Shown piece by piece: positions 48,401-59,700 of a stretch of 64,000 nucleotides of DNA. Source of the stretch: Xenoacremonium recifei (taxonomy: Eukaryota; Ascomycota; Sordariomycetes; Hypocreales; Nectriaceae); NCBI GenBank assembly GCA_012184525.1, contig WOFQ01000029.1, forward strand, positions 1 through 64,000, written 5' to 3'. The notes beneath the pieces are model-generated. The model made no database searches. It was not told the origin of the DNA and saw only the letters and a list, made by a program, of their open reading frames with translations. A program made the translations under genes and the position numbers. Numbering within the stretch: position 1 is the stretch's first letter; each line of letters begins with the position of its first letter.

Positions 48401-49345
48401 TCGACATTCTCGAGGAGTATCAACTGCTCCTAGTGCTGTCGAACAAGACGTTACAATCATACTCAGTATCGGCGCTCAACCCCGACGAACCGGCCCTATC
48501 AAAACGGCCCAAGAAGATTCAGAACCACTGCAGTTTCTTCAAGACGGGTATCTGCCTCGGCCGGCACCTTGTGTGCTGTGTCAAGTCGTCAGCGCTCTCG
48601 ACTACAATTAAGGTGTTCGAGCCGAATGACGCGATGACCAAGGCCAAGAAGCAGAAGGGCTTGGGCAAGTTCATGGCAGGTGGCCATGATGAGCTGAAAC
48701 CGTTCAAGGAGTTCTACATCCCCACGGAGTCCTCGTCGGTGCACTTCCTCAAGTCTAAGTTATGTGTTGCTTGTGCGCGCGGCTTCGAAGTGGTGTCGCT
48801 TGAGACACTTGAGACGCAGTCACTGCTGGACCAGGCCGACACGTCGCTCGACTTCGTGGCCCGCAAAGAAGGCGTCAAGCCCATCCATATCGAGCGGCTC
48901 AACGGCGAGTTCCTACTCAACTACTCGGAGTTCTCGTTCTTCGTTAACCGCAACGGCTGGCGCGCGCGACCCGAGTGGCGCATCGATTGGGAGGGCACGC
49001 CGCAGAGCTTTGCCCTCAGCTACCCCTGGATTCTGGCGTTTGAGCCGAACTTCATTGAGCTGCGAAATATAGAGAATGGCGCGGTGCATATTGTTCCTCA
49101 TAAGAATATCAGGATGCTTCACAGTAGTACACATGAGGTATGTGATGCCCCTATCCTCTTTTCTTTGGATTTTGATCAATCCATCATCACGCATGAAATA
49201 CTCGTACTAACCTATTCAGATCTTGTTTGCATATGAAGACGAGCGGGGAGAAGACGCCGTCGAGGCCATCGACTTCTGGAAGTCCAACCGTAAATCTGAC
49301 ATGATGACCCTTCCCGCTGTTGCACCGGGAACCTACCCTCGATAG
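45420..49345 (+). CDS. rom2: Rho1 guanine nucleotide exchange factor (Rom2 type)
   Basis: Three exons, 45420-48240, 48290-49137 and 49220-49345, with introns of 49 bp (GTGAGT...ACAG) and 82 bp (GTATGT...TCAG); the product is about 1264 aa. The first ~370 residues are low-complexity (Pro, Gly, Gln, Ser) with a polyglutamine patch near 130. A DEP domain follows at about 375-460 (FRRKIITGDRTKNELTYKNA). The RhoGEF/DH domain is at about 557-745 (EICYTERDFVKDLEYLRDFW; LNGYLTKPTTRLARYPLLLE), a PH domain at about 770-910, and a CNH (citron) domain at about 940-1240. This order is that of yeast Rom1/Rom2. The protein activates Rho1 at the plasma membrane in cell-wall integrity signalling. The domain set is complete. 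Confidence 0.95.
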
Positions 49346-50074
49346 CGGCGGGTAGGGACGACATAGAAGTAGAATCGGCGGCTATCTTCCACCTCTTTTA
49401 CCATGTTTCGGTTTCTAGGAAAAGAAAATTCCATCTTCAAGTCTTTCTTGTATCACCTTGGCATTCTGGAGGCGCCCTTGCTGCAAATCACCTACATGCT
49501 GTTACTGGGAGAGGGCAGAGAAGACTTTGGGTTCTAGGTGCTATTTACTGCGTTAGTTGGAGTGTGTGTCGGGGATCGAGAAGAGCAGGCGGGCTTTCGG
49601 TCGTCGGCACTATTTTCTCCGCAGTTTATCTACCATTTCACTCTAATCCTTCGCGAGGGAGGACATCTAGTCGCTGTCTAGGACTTGCATAGACTGGGAA
49701 AGTATGAGGGCTGCGTTTGTGCTTTTATCGCTATCCAGGAAAAAAAGGCGCGCGTTCTTTCTTGGTGGAGAGATTTTGGATGTGTGAAGTGGAATTCGAG
49801 ATCTAGAGGACTCGATGTCTGACGCAGGCGTGTGTGAAAGATAATCTAGGGAGGCTGTGATAATTGTGCAAGATGGGATGAGATGGGATATGACGAGAGG
49901 CGGGATGATGTGGGGGATCATATATGAGCGATTCTTGTCTGAAAACCACAATAAAAACGAACTCTGACAAATATCTGCGTCTTGATGTGAAGGCCCTCCC
50001 TCACAGCCCCTTTTCATTACTCAGGGGTAACCATTACAGTTCTCGTTACATCGTCCACATAATCATCATCACCA
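49346..50074. other. Tail-to-tail intergenic region
   Basis: 3' flanks of the RhoGEF gene (plus) and the Rad51-like gene (minus). Only short frames without character are seen. Confidence 0.5.
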
Positions 50075-51172
50075 TCACACCCTCCTCCCCCCAAACCCTC
50101 CCGCAACCGTCACCTCCTCCTCATTCCGCCTCCTCTCCCTCACACCCTCCCAATCCCTCACCCTTCCCCCCTCCCCTCTCTCAACCACCCCCCACCGCTG
50201 CTCCCGTCTCCCCAACTCATCCAGCAAACACTCAACCACCCACCGGCCCTCCACACGCCCCACGAGCAAGTGCACATCCAGCATCTGCGTGAACACAAGC
50301 CCAAACGCGGGCTTGTTGCGGCGCGTTGGCGCCGTTGCGTATAGCGTGTCGGGCGGCGGGGCGAAGATGGAGCGCAGCGTGGCGTCGAGGGGCTTCTTTT
50401 TGGGGGAGGTGGAAGAGGTGTTGGGGGTAGAGAGGGATGAGGATGTCGAGTTGAGGATTAGGATGAGGGGCTGGGTGGTCAGCGCGCGGGAGAGGTGTCG
50501 CGCGTGTGATGAGAGGAGTTGCAGCGCAGAGTGGGCGGCGGGCTTTGCGCGGTGGGTGAAGAGCCCGGTGAGCAGGGCGGAGAAGTGCGTGATGAGGATG
50601 AAGTCTGGGAGAGCCTCGGGTGAAGGTGAGGGCGAGGCAGAGTCCTGGCTGTCCTGGATCTCGGTCTTGGGAGGGATGTCCAAGTCCGTGAGGGCTTCCC
50701 ATAGGCCGTCGAGGTCGAAGATGCAGGAGAGTAGCACGCGGTCGAGGTGGGCGCGTAGAGATGCTGGGTCTGGGAGGAGAGCTTGGAGGGTGGTGCGGAG
50801 GACGGCGAGGATGCCTGCTGCGGGTTGGGGCGTGATGATGAGGGCTCTTTGTATGGTGCCTTGGACGATTGAGTGGGCAAGAGTTTGAAGGCCCAGCTAC
50901 ATCGATATCATCAGTACATTTCATCGCAATGAGATCAATGGCAAACAACTTACCTGCAACCCCATCTCCTCCTCTTCTGAACTTAAGCCCACGACACATC
51001 CCCTCTCAAAGCCCCCAAGCAGGACCTGCTCGTCAATCTCAGCGCAGTCTGTCTTGCATTTTCCCAGAGCAAGCACGGCTTTGCGCCGCGCGGTTTCCCG
51101 CTCTGCGAGAATTGATGCTGAGATGGGCTCGAGGTCGAAGTGGGAACTGGCTTGTGAGGCGGGTTGAGACAT
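50075..51172 (-). CDS. RecA/Rad51-like fungal protein with degenerate nucleotide site
   Basis: Exons 51172-50954 and 50896-50075 (57-bp intron, GTAAGT...GTAG) give about 346 aa. The N-terminal part has LLGGFERGCVVGLSSEEEEM at the place where RecA-family proteins carry the Walker A loop, but GxxxxGKT is missing. A strand-helix pattern follows (TIQRALIITPQPAAGILAVLR; RVLLSCIFDLDGLWEALTDL), then LPDFILITHFSALLTGLF in the Walker B position, and a loop with KKPLDATLRSIFAPPP. This resembles fungal proteins annotated as Rad51-like (DNA recombination and repair, C-terminal). Assignment to a named Rad51 paralogue is not possible by eye. It is probably a non-ATPase recombination partner; that is inference. 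Confidence 0.65.
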
Positions 51173-51589
51173 GAATGGTGGAGGGTGTTGAAATGGTCGT
51201 GAGGTTTGAGGTCACTTAGATGCAGGGTATCTAACAGAGGCTTACGTCATCCAAAGAGGCTTCCTTCAACAACACGGGATTTTTTATCGCAGGCTAGGGT
51301 TTTATGGTCCTTGATAAATTTCTAATGATAAATGGAATGTTCGAGAGGTAAATTTGATTTCATTTAAGTCTCGTATGGATAAGTTTCGGCGGTCGGGTTG
51401 GAAGATAAGCGTTTCATCTATGATCGATCCTCAAGTTCTGAATGGCCCTTCAAAGAACCCCTTTCGAACCACAAAAGTTATCTAAAACCCCAAGAACATA
51501 GGACCATATATGTGTCACCGACTGCTATAAGATCCACGTCAACTCAGTTGAAGTACAGCCGTTATAGTTGCCACTTGGGCGAATTTGCA
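51173..51589. other. Intergenic region left of the putative catabolic cluster
   Basis: It holds the promoter of the Rad51-like gene (left) and the 3' flank of the SDR gene (right). No gene is seen. It marks the left border of the proposed cluster. Confidence 0.5.
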
Positions 51590-52549
51590 TTATATTTCCA
51601 TAGTCTCCTTATAATCCCGGACAGAGTCAACAAATGATACATCCTTCTTCATACCCAATGAGAGAGCCAGACTATTGTCAAAGTCATCTGCCCACGAATG
51701 CAAAAGCGACTGCAGCTCTGGAACCTCCTCCTCCCGCACCAGAGAAAGCTTATCCTTTCCGCCCACCTCCTCCAACGCATCCAACATTTCCTGTACCGTG
51801 ACTGCAAACCCGGGCATATTCACAGCTCTTCGATGGAGGGGCAGTGCATCTCTAGACAAATTGAGTGCAATGAGGACGTTGTGGACGAGTGTCTTTGGAG
51901 AGCTCATCCAGTGTTTCCAGTTCCGATCCTTAAGTGGGATCGTGCATGGCTGCCCATTGAGAGGTTCGCGGATTACTCCCGAGAGAAAACTCGACACAGC
52001 AGCGCTTGGAGCTCCTGGTCGCACTGAAATGGTCGGGAAGCGAAGCGAGAAGCCGTTTATAAAGCCTCTTCGAGTGTAGTCGTTGATGAACGTCTCGCAG
52101 ATGACCTTTTGGCAGCCGTATGACATCTCGGGCGTCGTGTTGTCGTTCTCCGTCACATTCTGCTTTGGCACCGGTCTGCCATATACGGCTTCACTGGAGG
52201 CATACAAAACTGTAGCTCCGGGACATATTTTGGCAAGACGGTTCAGCAAGGCGCGAGTGCTGTCGACGTTCACACGGTAGCCCAGCTCAAAGTTGGCCTC
52301 CGCCCCAGATGACATGATTCCATGTAGAAGGATGGCGGCATCAAGTTTCTCGGTTTCTGGAACGATAGTTGTGACTTGGTCAAACAAGTCGGCCTTGATA
52401 ATTTTGGCTTGATGAGGGTACTTGGACCCTCGCGGAATAGGTGTCTCAATGATGTCCGTGAGAATTAGCTCGTTGGCTTCATCGTCTAAAAGAGCTTTGG
52501 CCACGATCTGGCCGATGAACCCGGCCGCGCCGGTAATGAGAATACGCAT
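51590..52549 (-). CDS. Extended SDR, D-erythronate dehydrogenase-like
   Basis: An intronless 319-aa frame starting directly at MRILITGAAGFIG. The NAD-binding GxxGxxG loop is at residues 7-13, and an acidic residue ends the second strand (LILTDIIE), favouring NAD. Catalytic residues are the serine in LYASSEAVYG and the YGCQK (YxxxK) pair. Substrate-loop features include SLRFPTISVRPGAPSAAVS. This pattern resembles NAD-dependent epimerase/dehydratase-family enzymes such as bacterial D-erythronate dehydrogenase (DenD), which oxidise sugar acids rather than epimerise nucleotide sugars. It is divergent from the PhyH gene across a 461-bp shared promoter. A role in oxidising a sugar acid or polyol is inferred from family and context. 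Confidence 0.8.
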   Translation of the reverse strand: MRILITGAAGFIGQIVAKALLDDEANELILTDIIETPIPRGSKYPHQAKIIKADLFDQVTTIVPETEKLDAAILLHGIMSSGAEANFELGYRVNVDSTRALLNRLAKICPGATVLYASSEAVYGRPVPKQNVTENDNTTPEMSYGCQKVICETFINDYTRRGFINGFSLRFPTISVRPGAPSAAVSSFLSGVIREPLNGQPCTIPLKDRNWKHWMSSPKTLVHNVLIALNLSRDALPLHRRAVNMPGFAVTVQEMLDALEEVGGKDKLSLVREEEVPELQSLLHSWADDFDNSLALSLGMKKDVSFVDSVRDYKETMEI

Positions 52550-53010
52550 GTTCTCAGCCTGCCTATAAGTTTATCGACGGTCCAGCTGACAACAATCGCC
52601 TAGGGTCGTTCGAGATGCTGTTACATCCGTCAGCATGGCTGTTTTCAACATTTCCCAAACCCGGAATATTACCCTGTAAACGATGGCCCTCAGCCCATTA
52701 TTTCCGATCTTGTCCACCTGCGGTACATGAATATACCGGACGGGTCCATTGCCTGCAAGTCATTAAGAATACGCGGCACAATGATATACCGCCGCCAGAC
52801 TCGACCGACGAGTGCCCTGGCAAGGCACCGTCAATTGCCGCTACGCCTTGCTTGGTGTCAGGTTTCAACATCATGCCTATATACAACAGTCCTCTCTACT
52901 TAATCCATGGTCTAGCTTCAGATCCTGGCGCCTGTCATTTACCAGAAACGCAAGTTCCTCAACTCTGCTAGTAACATTGTCTTAAATATTTGTCTACATC
53001 TTCAACCATC
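52550..53010. promoter_or_regulatory. Divergent promoter of SDR and PhyH genes
   Basis: The 461 bp between two start codons should contain both promoters. Several CGG/CCG triplets occur (for example around 52737-52745 and 52789-52795), which could serve a Zn2Cys6 factor. No precise palindrome is convincing. Confidence 0.5.
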
Positions 53011-54069
53011 ATGGCTACCATGACATTGTCTCCGGCTTCTATCAAGGTTGAGAGTCCATTCAAGTAATATTCTATGACCTGGTCCTCTAAGCCGTCTCGA
53101 CTCCATGCTAACACATGCATTCTCAATAGGATCGAGAACCCTGGAGGAGACTGGCGTGATGAACTTGAAGCCAAAGGATACTGCGTCGTCAAGGGTGCCG
53201 TCCCTCGCGAGAGGGCGCTCTACTACCAACAGAAGGCGTTTGAGTGGCTCAGGTCATTCGACCCATCCTTGGACCTAGAAGATCCAACGACATGGAAAAC
53301 GGCCAAGCTCCCTCTTCAAACAGATAAAAACACATACGAGAACTACAGCGTCGTACATGAACGCTTTATGTGGGAAGCCCGACAAGAGCCGGGCGTCCTC
53401 GATGCCTTTGCCAAAATCTGGGGTACCGATGAGTTGATCGTCTCGTTCGACTCGCTCAATGTCACACTTCCAAACCTCAAGACACCTCGGGCACCATGGC
53501 CTCATGTCGATCAGGCACCTCGGAAGCGCGGATTGCATTGCATCCAGGGCATCATCAACCTAAGCCATGCAGGCCCTGAAGACGGCTCACTCTGCGTCAT
53601 GGACGGCTCAGCCGCGCTGGTTGAGGAGTTCTTTGACAAGGAAACCGACCCGTCGACATGGGAGTGGAAGGACAACCGCTACTTTGACGACAAGGACATG
53701 GTGTGGTTCAAAGCTCGCGGCGTCAGGCCTATTAAGATCCAGGCCGAGCCCGGCGACCTGATCCTCTGGGACTCGCGGTGCATCCATTGGGGCGGCGAGC
53801 CGACGGATAAGAGCAACACGATCCGAACGGTTATTTACGCTGCTTATGCGCCGCAGAAGCTTGCCTCTAAGGAGGTGCTAGAGGAGAAGGCGAGGGTCTT
53901 CAAGGTCAACGGAGCGACTACGCATTGGCCGCACGACAACATCAAGCTTAGAGACATGCAGGCACGGTTCCCGGACGGAACGGTTGATCCTCGCCATCGA
54001 TCGGAGCCGCTTGAGAAAGCACCGCAGACGGATCAGTTGTTGAAGCTGGCTGGAGTCATGGCGTACTAG
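53011..54069 (+). CDS. PhyH-family Fe(II)/2-oxoglutarate dioxygenase
   Basis: Exon 1 (53011-53063) and exon 2 (53130-54069) join over a 66-bp intron (GTAATA...ATAG), giving about 330 aa. After a short leader the conserved start LEAKGYCVVKGAVPRE appears. The iron triad is HVDQ (His and Asp about residue 143-145) and the distal histidine in CIHWGG (about 236). The 2-oxoglutarate arginine follows in NTIRTVIYAAY (about 249). A GSLCVMDGSA stretch lies between. All ligands are present. Relatives hydroxylate or desaturate small molecules or acyl-CoA. Next to sugar-type enzymes, it may hydroxylate the cluster's substrate, which is inference. No peroxisomal targeting signal is seen at the C-terminus (ending GVMAY). 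Confidence 0.85.
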
Positions 54070-54746
54070 ACACTCCCTCCAGGTCCCATGTACCCGATTG
54101 GCGGCTCTAAGAGGAAATTTCGAAGGTTGTGAACGTGGGAAAACACTCTCTTGTACACTTGTAAAATGTTACTCAATCACTCATTCGCCCAGCCTGTTAG
54201 TTTGAGGCACATCACGGTCAATCTGAGACCAATCCAGACTCTTCCATACGCAGATCAAACTCAACAATGAACATTCCTTTTTACTCAAAGCTTAGGCAAT
54301 CATCAGTGACAATTCCAAATTGAACTCGCTTGCCCTGTAGTCTGCCTAGTAACTCGACGGCCTCCATCTAAGTGGACTCAATCGCAGGATCATTACGCCG
54401 TAACTCCGACTTCTTGAGATACCTCATCCATGGTTGGCTGAGCAGTCTTACATGGTCCCATTCCCCAGGTTCAACCCCGCATTCGCCTCTCCATCGGTAC
54501 CCTATCGCCGAGGCCTCTCCGCAAGGCCAAGGGAGACTTAACCAGGCAGAGGCAAAGCAGGGGATAACACAAGCTGTTTGCCTTGTTTCTGGTAAGCGTG
54601 TTGTATCGGTTCAATGGAGGTGGGGAGTATGCACAAAGTTGCAACGTCCAAGCAGTTTGTGGCCTTGCCATCATCACTACACCTCGGACCGTCGCTTCGT
54701 CTCAAGATTTTCATCCATTGTTACTCTACCGCACCACAATTATAAG
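54070..54746. other. Promoter region of the Zn2Cys6 gene
   Basis: It holds the 3' flank of the PhyH gene and the upstream region of the regulator. No other gene is seen. Confidence 0.5.
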
Positions 54747-56943
54747 ATGCCGTCTAATGACATCGATGAAACAGACCTAGATGACGGGTCCATTTCCGAG
54801 CGGCCGCTCAAGCGAGCAAGGATGATCTCCAAAGCGTGCGTGACAGCTCCTCTGTTAACCAACCTCAATCGCTAAGCTATGCGATAGTTGCGACAACTGC
54901 AAACTCAAGAAATCGCGATGCGATAGCTCCAGACCTCAATGCGACGCATGTCGCCGCAAGGGTAAGTCAACTTCTAACTAGTCTACCATTCCATCCAAGC
55001 TCACCTCTCCTCAAGGAATTACATGCGTCTACAAGGAAAGGGGCCAGCCTGGATTGCGTCCTGGCTATGGAAAAGCCGTGGAAAGCCGCCTCAGTATGCT
55101 CGAGGACAACATGGCCAAGATCTCCGAGTCTCTACAAGACGTTCTCGGCCATCTCCGGACTCAACCACAACAGCAAACTCAGCCCACTCCGGCTCTCACG
55201 GACATGAGCGCCATCGAACCTCCTCGCCCAGAGCCGCTGGCAGGTAGACCAAATGGAGAGCCTCAAATATGGCAGCCACCTCCCAATCCCCTTCATCACC
55301 TACAGGAGATGGCCTCCTTCGCCGAATCACCTCTCATAGAGCGGCCTGCTGCGCCTTCGATGGACTTGGCCGGATTAGACAGTAACGGCAACAGCATCGA
55401 TCCCCATTTGCCCGCCAACGACATACTTCACGAGCTTGTCCGGCTTTTCTTCGAGCATGTCTATCCGTGGCTCCCGCTGTTCCATCTTCCAAGCTTCACA
55501 AATAGCATGTTCTCTCCAGACAAGCAGATTCTCCTGCATGGGATCGTTGTACTTTCATACCGGTTTTGGAGCAAGACCGAACCGCCGCTTCAGATTCGGG
55601 AGGCCTCAGTCAAGACCTCTAGAGAACAGATTCTGTTGAGAACTGTGGACGCATGCACCTTGACTTCAACCCAAGCCCTCGCCCTCCTGGCTGCCGATGC
55701 CATCGGCCAAGGCCCTAGCCCGCGCACATGGAACATTATGGCTATGCTAGTGGCCGCCGCTCAACAGCTGCACCTCGCAAGGAGTCATTCTCCAGCCGAT
55801 ACAAAGTCCTCCCTTGTTGACAACGAAGACTCAGATAACGAGGTCGATTTGTCCGTAATCGAAGCTGAAGAAAAGCGGCGCTTGTTCTGGACCATTTACA
55901 GTCTCGACTGTCTCTCGAGCGTCTCGCTAGGCCAGCCCAGTGCTATTGATAGTAAGATGATCAAGCTTCAATACCCAGCCAGTGACGAGGACTGGGGCCA
56001 GAATGTTGCACTTGAATGGTTTCAACGCGCATGTCCTATTCGATCATCTCCTGTCAGCAACTATCCGACCAGCTTGTGGCGCTACTATATCGACGTTGTC
56101 ACGCTAGTCGAGCAGTCGAATCAGCTTCTGATTCAGCCTGTTAACTTGTCACTTCCTGCACATTGCCAAGAGTGGCAAAGCAACTTTCGGCGGCTGGACA
56201 TTACGCTCTCTACGTGGTTCGAGAATCTTCCCAGAGAGGTGCGAGAGCCGCCTGCAACCTTTACTCCGATGTGGACAATGATCCATGCTACATTTTATCT
56301 GTAAGCCTCCATGAACATGTTCTTATTCTTCGGTAGAGTTGTGCCAATACTTATCGTCTACAGAATCAACATCCGGATGTATACAGTAGCAGCTTTCCCA
56401 CATACCTCATCCCCCTATCTCCGGCCTTCCTCTTCGGCTCGTGGCTGCTGCCGTCAAGCCGTGAGAAACGTCGCCTACTTAGCGGCCTCACTCGAGCCTC
56501 ATCAAGTAAGCCAACTTGGTCCAATATTTGCTTTCGTTGCCTGGGTTGCAGCTCGAAGTCTCATCATCCTATGGACGACTGGCTACGAAACGACATATGG
56601 CTCCATCCCTAATGACCTCGAGCCTCTGCTTCGCGCTCTTAGATGTTCTGCCGTGCAGTGGCCTAGCGCCCAACGTCACGTCGACATTATCCAGCTCATT
56701 CTAGACACGAAGAACAACCCCGGTGGTCCTACGGGCTTGGATGTGTTCAACGATACAAGGCGGACTGCATATGGACTTCAAAATCGTCTCGGGATTCTGG
56801 CGGGCCATAGAGGCATGGAATTATTCCCTAATACGGACGATTTTCTTGACGTTCCTTTCATGGAAGTTGGGGATTTGACCATGTCCCGTATGGGGATGGG
56901 AAGTCTTGGTCTCGGTGGTGAGCTGGATGGAGATTGGCTGTGA
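54747..56943 (+). CDS. Zn2Cys6 fungal transcription factor
   Basis: Four exons, 54747-54835, 54888-54961, 55016-56300 and 56364-56943, with introns of 52-63 bp (GTGCGT, GTAAGT and GTAAGC donors); the product is about 675 aa. The second exon holds most of the binuclear zinc cluster, and the third completes it: CDNCKLKKSRCD, then CDACRRKG and TCVY, at about residues 31-60. A linker and coiled coil follow (SRLSMLEDNMAKISESLQDV, about 78-97). The fungal-specific regulatory domain (PF04082 type) spans about 170-430, with YPWLPLFHLPSF and the RRLFWTIYSLDCLSS signature. The C-terminus is weakly acidic. Its central position suggests it is the pathway-specific activator of the surrounding enzymes and transporter. 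Confidence 0.9.
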
Positions 56944-57035
56944 CCTTGAAGAGACTTGGCCGTTTGGCTACGCTGTATAAATTAGAGCTCTTTAAATACC
57001 TAGCCTGAGCTTCTTTTTATTGATGCACTCTATGT

Positions 57036-58218
57036 CTATTGAACGAGATGTGCTTGCTCTGGAACCACGTTAACCAGCTTGCCGGTCGCCAAAGCTGAAC
57101 GGACATTGCCGATATTCCACTCTTCCATTTTTGTCTTCGTCTTCAATCAAGTTAGCCCCATGTCATTTTATCAATCTGTCAGGTAGTAGCCTTACCTCGA
57201 CTGTAGATGTACCCATGTGTGGCAACAGACAAACGTGAGGGTTAGATACCAGTCCCGGATGGATGTCAGGCTCGCTTTGGTAGACATCAAGTCCAACAGA
57301 CAACACAATGCCTGCGTCAATAGCTTTGACTAATGCGTCTTCATCCATGACACCTCCTCGAGCAGTGTTGACAATGATGATTCCCCGTTTCATCTGTCCA
57401 AATGCTTCGTCGGATATTATGTTGCGTGTATGGGGCTTTGATCACTCATTAGCTAGGGTACTTTATCTTCATTCCGATCCTTACTGACATTGAGAGGTAG
57501 ATTCAGGCTCAACACATCACTTGCAGACAGCAAGTCGTCGAAGCTAACATATTCGGCTCCATCGGCCAGGTCGTCACTCAGGCGTGTCCGATTGTGATAA
57601 ATGGTCTTCATCCCAAAGACATCAACCTTCTTCTTCAGATTCCGACCGATGCTGCCCATCCCAAGGATCCCTAGTATCTTGCCCTGAGGATCGTGGCCCA
57701 AGGGCGGTGGCGGTACGTGACCCGTCCATGTCCCATTTCTTATAGCCATAATTCCATTGTTGAAACCACGGAGGGTAGCGAGGATCAGGAACACTGCTGT
57801 GTCGGCAGTTGCCTCATCTGTAACATTAGGGCAGTTGGAGACTAGGATGCCTCGAGCTGTACAAGCCGCTACATCTATGTTGTCGTATCCAGTGCCGTTG
57901 TGGCAGAGGAACTTGACACTGCTGGGGAGCGCATCGATCAATTCCTTGTCAACCTTTCCTGTGACTGGCATGCTCTGGGGAGCGCGGTCGCATATTGCCA
58001 CAACGCCGTCCAATTTTCCGCTTCTGCATTCTTCAAGAAACTCTTGACGACTTCGAGCTTGAGGGGTTGTGAGCTCAGCAATTTCTGACAATGTTTCCCA
58101 AGATGCATTGGCACTGTAAGAGCAGTTAAGTACGAGAACCTTATGCCGAGGATTAGAGAAGGTAGGATGTGACTCACTGTTCAATCTGCCCTAATAAGAG
58201 AGCCTTGGGTTTTGCCAT
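57036..58218 (-). CDS. D-2-hydroxyacid dehydrogenase (glyoxylate reductase-like)
   Basis: Four exons on minus: 58218-58178, 58113-57489, 57435-57196 and 57140-57036, with introns of 53-64 bp; the product is about 336 aa. The donor of the second intron is GTCAGT; using it gives the family sequence SLNLPLNPHTRNIIS exactly. The Rossmann loop GILGMGSIGRN is followed by IYHNRTR, where an Asn/Arg pair replaces the usual acidic residue; this hints at NADP(H). Catalytic residues are Arg in NTARGG, Glu in YQSEPDIHPG and His in LLPHMGTST, all present. Relatives reduce glyoxylate, hydroxypyruvate or other 2-keto acids. Its 3' end lies only 92 bp from the end of the regulator gene. In this set it may handle a 2-keto or 2-hydroxy acid product. 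Confidence 0.9.
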
Positions 58219-58649
58219 CTTGTCGTTAAGGTAGGTAACTAAAGGATGGACACACAACAGACCTAGTGCAGGACCGGGTAATTAGAAAGAATTACAAGCG
58301 TTCACACAGGCTTGTGATCGTGAGTCCGTTGTCGGAGTTGTTTGTGACTCGGGTGATCAATACACCGAGAGAACCCGGTACCTCGGGATGTCATGACTTC
58401 CACCACAACTGAACGCGGAGAAGTAATGAATTAGCCCGAGGCTTCGAGGAACTTGTCAGCAGATGACATACAGAAGCCTAACAAATTAAACGGCGCAAAG
58501 TCTTTCCAAGGCAGATGACCGAGAAACTCCGGCCTCGCAAGGATAGCCTCAAAACCACCTATGCCCAGTTCTCAGGGAAATCGAGAGGCAAGACATCTTT
58601 TTACTGTAGATTGTGGAAGAACATTCTATTAGAACTCTATCATTTCTAT
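58219..58649. promoter_or_regulatory. Promoter of the hydroxyacid dehydrogenase, with CCG-N8-CGG
   Basis: The region lies between the dehydrogenase start and the aldolase stop. At 58364-58377 there is CCG, eight bases, then CGG, an arrangement some Zn2Cys6 dimers bind. Match only; binding is not shown. Confidence 0.35.
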
Positions 58650-59567
58650 CTATGCCTTGCCAGTTGACATCAAATAATCCATGTGATATTCCACAACATC
58701 CTGCATCGCTCTGGTCTGCTTTTCCACCAGTGTCGTAAGCGGCACCTTGCCCGAGAGCTCGCTCTGGACTTTTGTCCAAGCAGCAGCGACGGGGCCATTG
58801 ATGTTCACCTTAGCCATCCCGTAGCTAATGCATTTCCGCAGAAGCTCCTCCTGGAAGTAATCCTCGTGGGCACCATGCAACACCAGTCTAACACGATCGC
58901 CCACAGACTCTTGTACACTCTTCAGCAAGGGGAACTCCAGCTGAGGGCCTTTGGGGCCGTATACACCGTGCACATTGCCAAAGGCTGGAGCGAGCCAGTC
59001 TATGCCGCAGGCGACGAATTCCTCGGCCTGTTCAGGGCCGGTGAGGATACCCTCCATGTCCCCTGTGTCTTCAATGCCGTCCTCGCAGCCATTAATTCGC
59101 CCCGGCTCAGCTTCTGTGATGATACCTCGCTCATTACAGTACTGCACAAGTTCTTTTGTCAGACGCAGGTTATCCTCCTTCTCGTAGTGGCTCATGTCAA
59201 CCATGATACCGTCGAAACCGCCCAAATCAGCTGCCCGCTTAATGATCTCAGGCGTCTGCGCATGATCCATGTGAACACCGATTGGCACTGAAGCGTTATT
59301 TGCTGCCTCAGCCGCGGCGTGAAGGAGCAGGCCGTCGGCATACTCGATTGACCAGGGGAAAAGTTGGATCAGGGCTGGGGAGCGCTTTGCTTCTGCGGCG
59401 CGGACAGTGGCAATGACGGCCTCGAGATTATAACAACATACTGCAGGGATAGCATATTTTCCGGCGGCTGCGGCATCGACAATCTTTTTGGCTCTGTTGT
59501 TCTTGAGCTTGGAGGCCAGGTCGTGGGCGATGGCCCCGTTCGTCCCGTTGATTCCGTTGGCTGTCAT
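58650..59567 (-). CDS. Class II (zinc) aldolase, FBA/KbaY family
   Basis: An intronless 305-aa frame from the ATG at 59567 (MTANGING). The TIM-barrel class II aldolase pattern is clear: KYAIPAVCCYNLE, GVHMDHAQTPEII with the catalytic Asp and zinc His, GIMVDMSHYEKEDN, ITEAEPG, FGNVHGVYGPKGPQL and RLVLHGAHE with further zinc histidines, and KVNINGPV. The metal-binding set looks complete. The last two motifs differ from the phosphate-binding LHG(G/A)S and NxxT/D types of fructose- and tagatose-bisphosphate aldolases. A different or non-phosphorylated substrate is therefore possible. It is divergent from the MFS transporter gene across 584 bp. Housekeeping fructose-bisphosphate aldolase is unlikely, given cluster context and divergence. 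Confidence 0.85.
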   Translation of the reverse strand: MTANGINGTNGAIAHDLASKLKNNRAKKIVDAAAAGKYAIPAVCCYNLEAVIATVRAAEAKRSPALIQLFPWSIEYADGLLLHAAAEAANNASVPIGVHMDHAQTPEIIKRAADLGGFDGIMVDMSHYEKEDNLRLTKELVQYCNERGIITEAEPGRINGCEDGIEDTGDMEGILTGPEQAEEFVACGIDWLAPAFGNVHGVYGPKGPQLEFPLLKSVQESVGDRVRLVLHGAHEDYFQEELLRKCISYGMAKVNINGPVAAAWTKVQSELSGKVPLTTLVEKQTRAMQDVVEYHMDYLMSTGKA

Positions 59568-59700
59568 CTTGGGATACAGCACAGAGTATGGAATGTTGAC
59601 AAATATTGGAGTAATCGCTCAAAAACGAATTGGAAATGGCTACAAGGATGTTGTCCTCTTGCTCTTGTACTCACGGCATGTAATTCAGCCCATGATCTAA

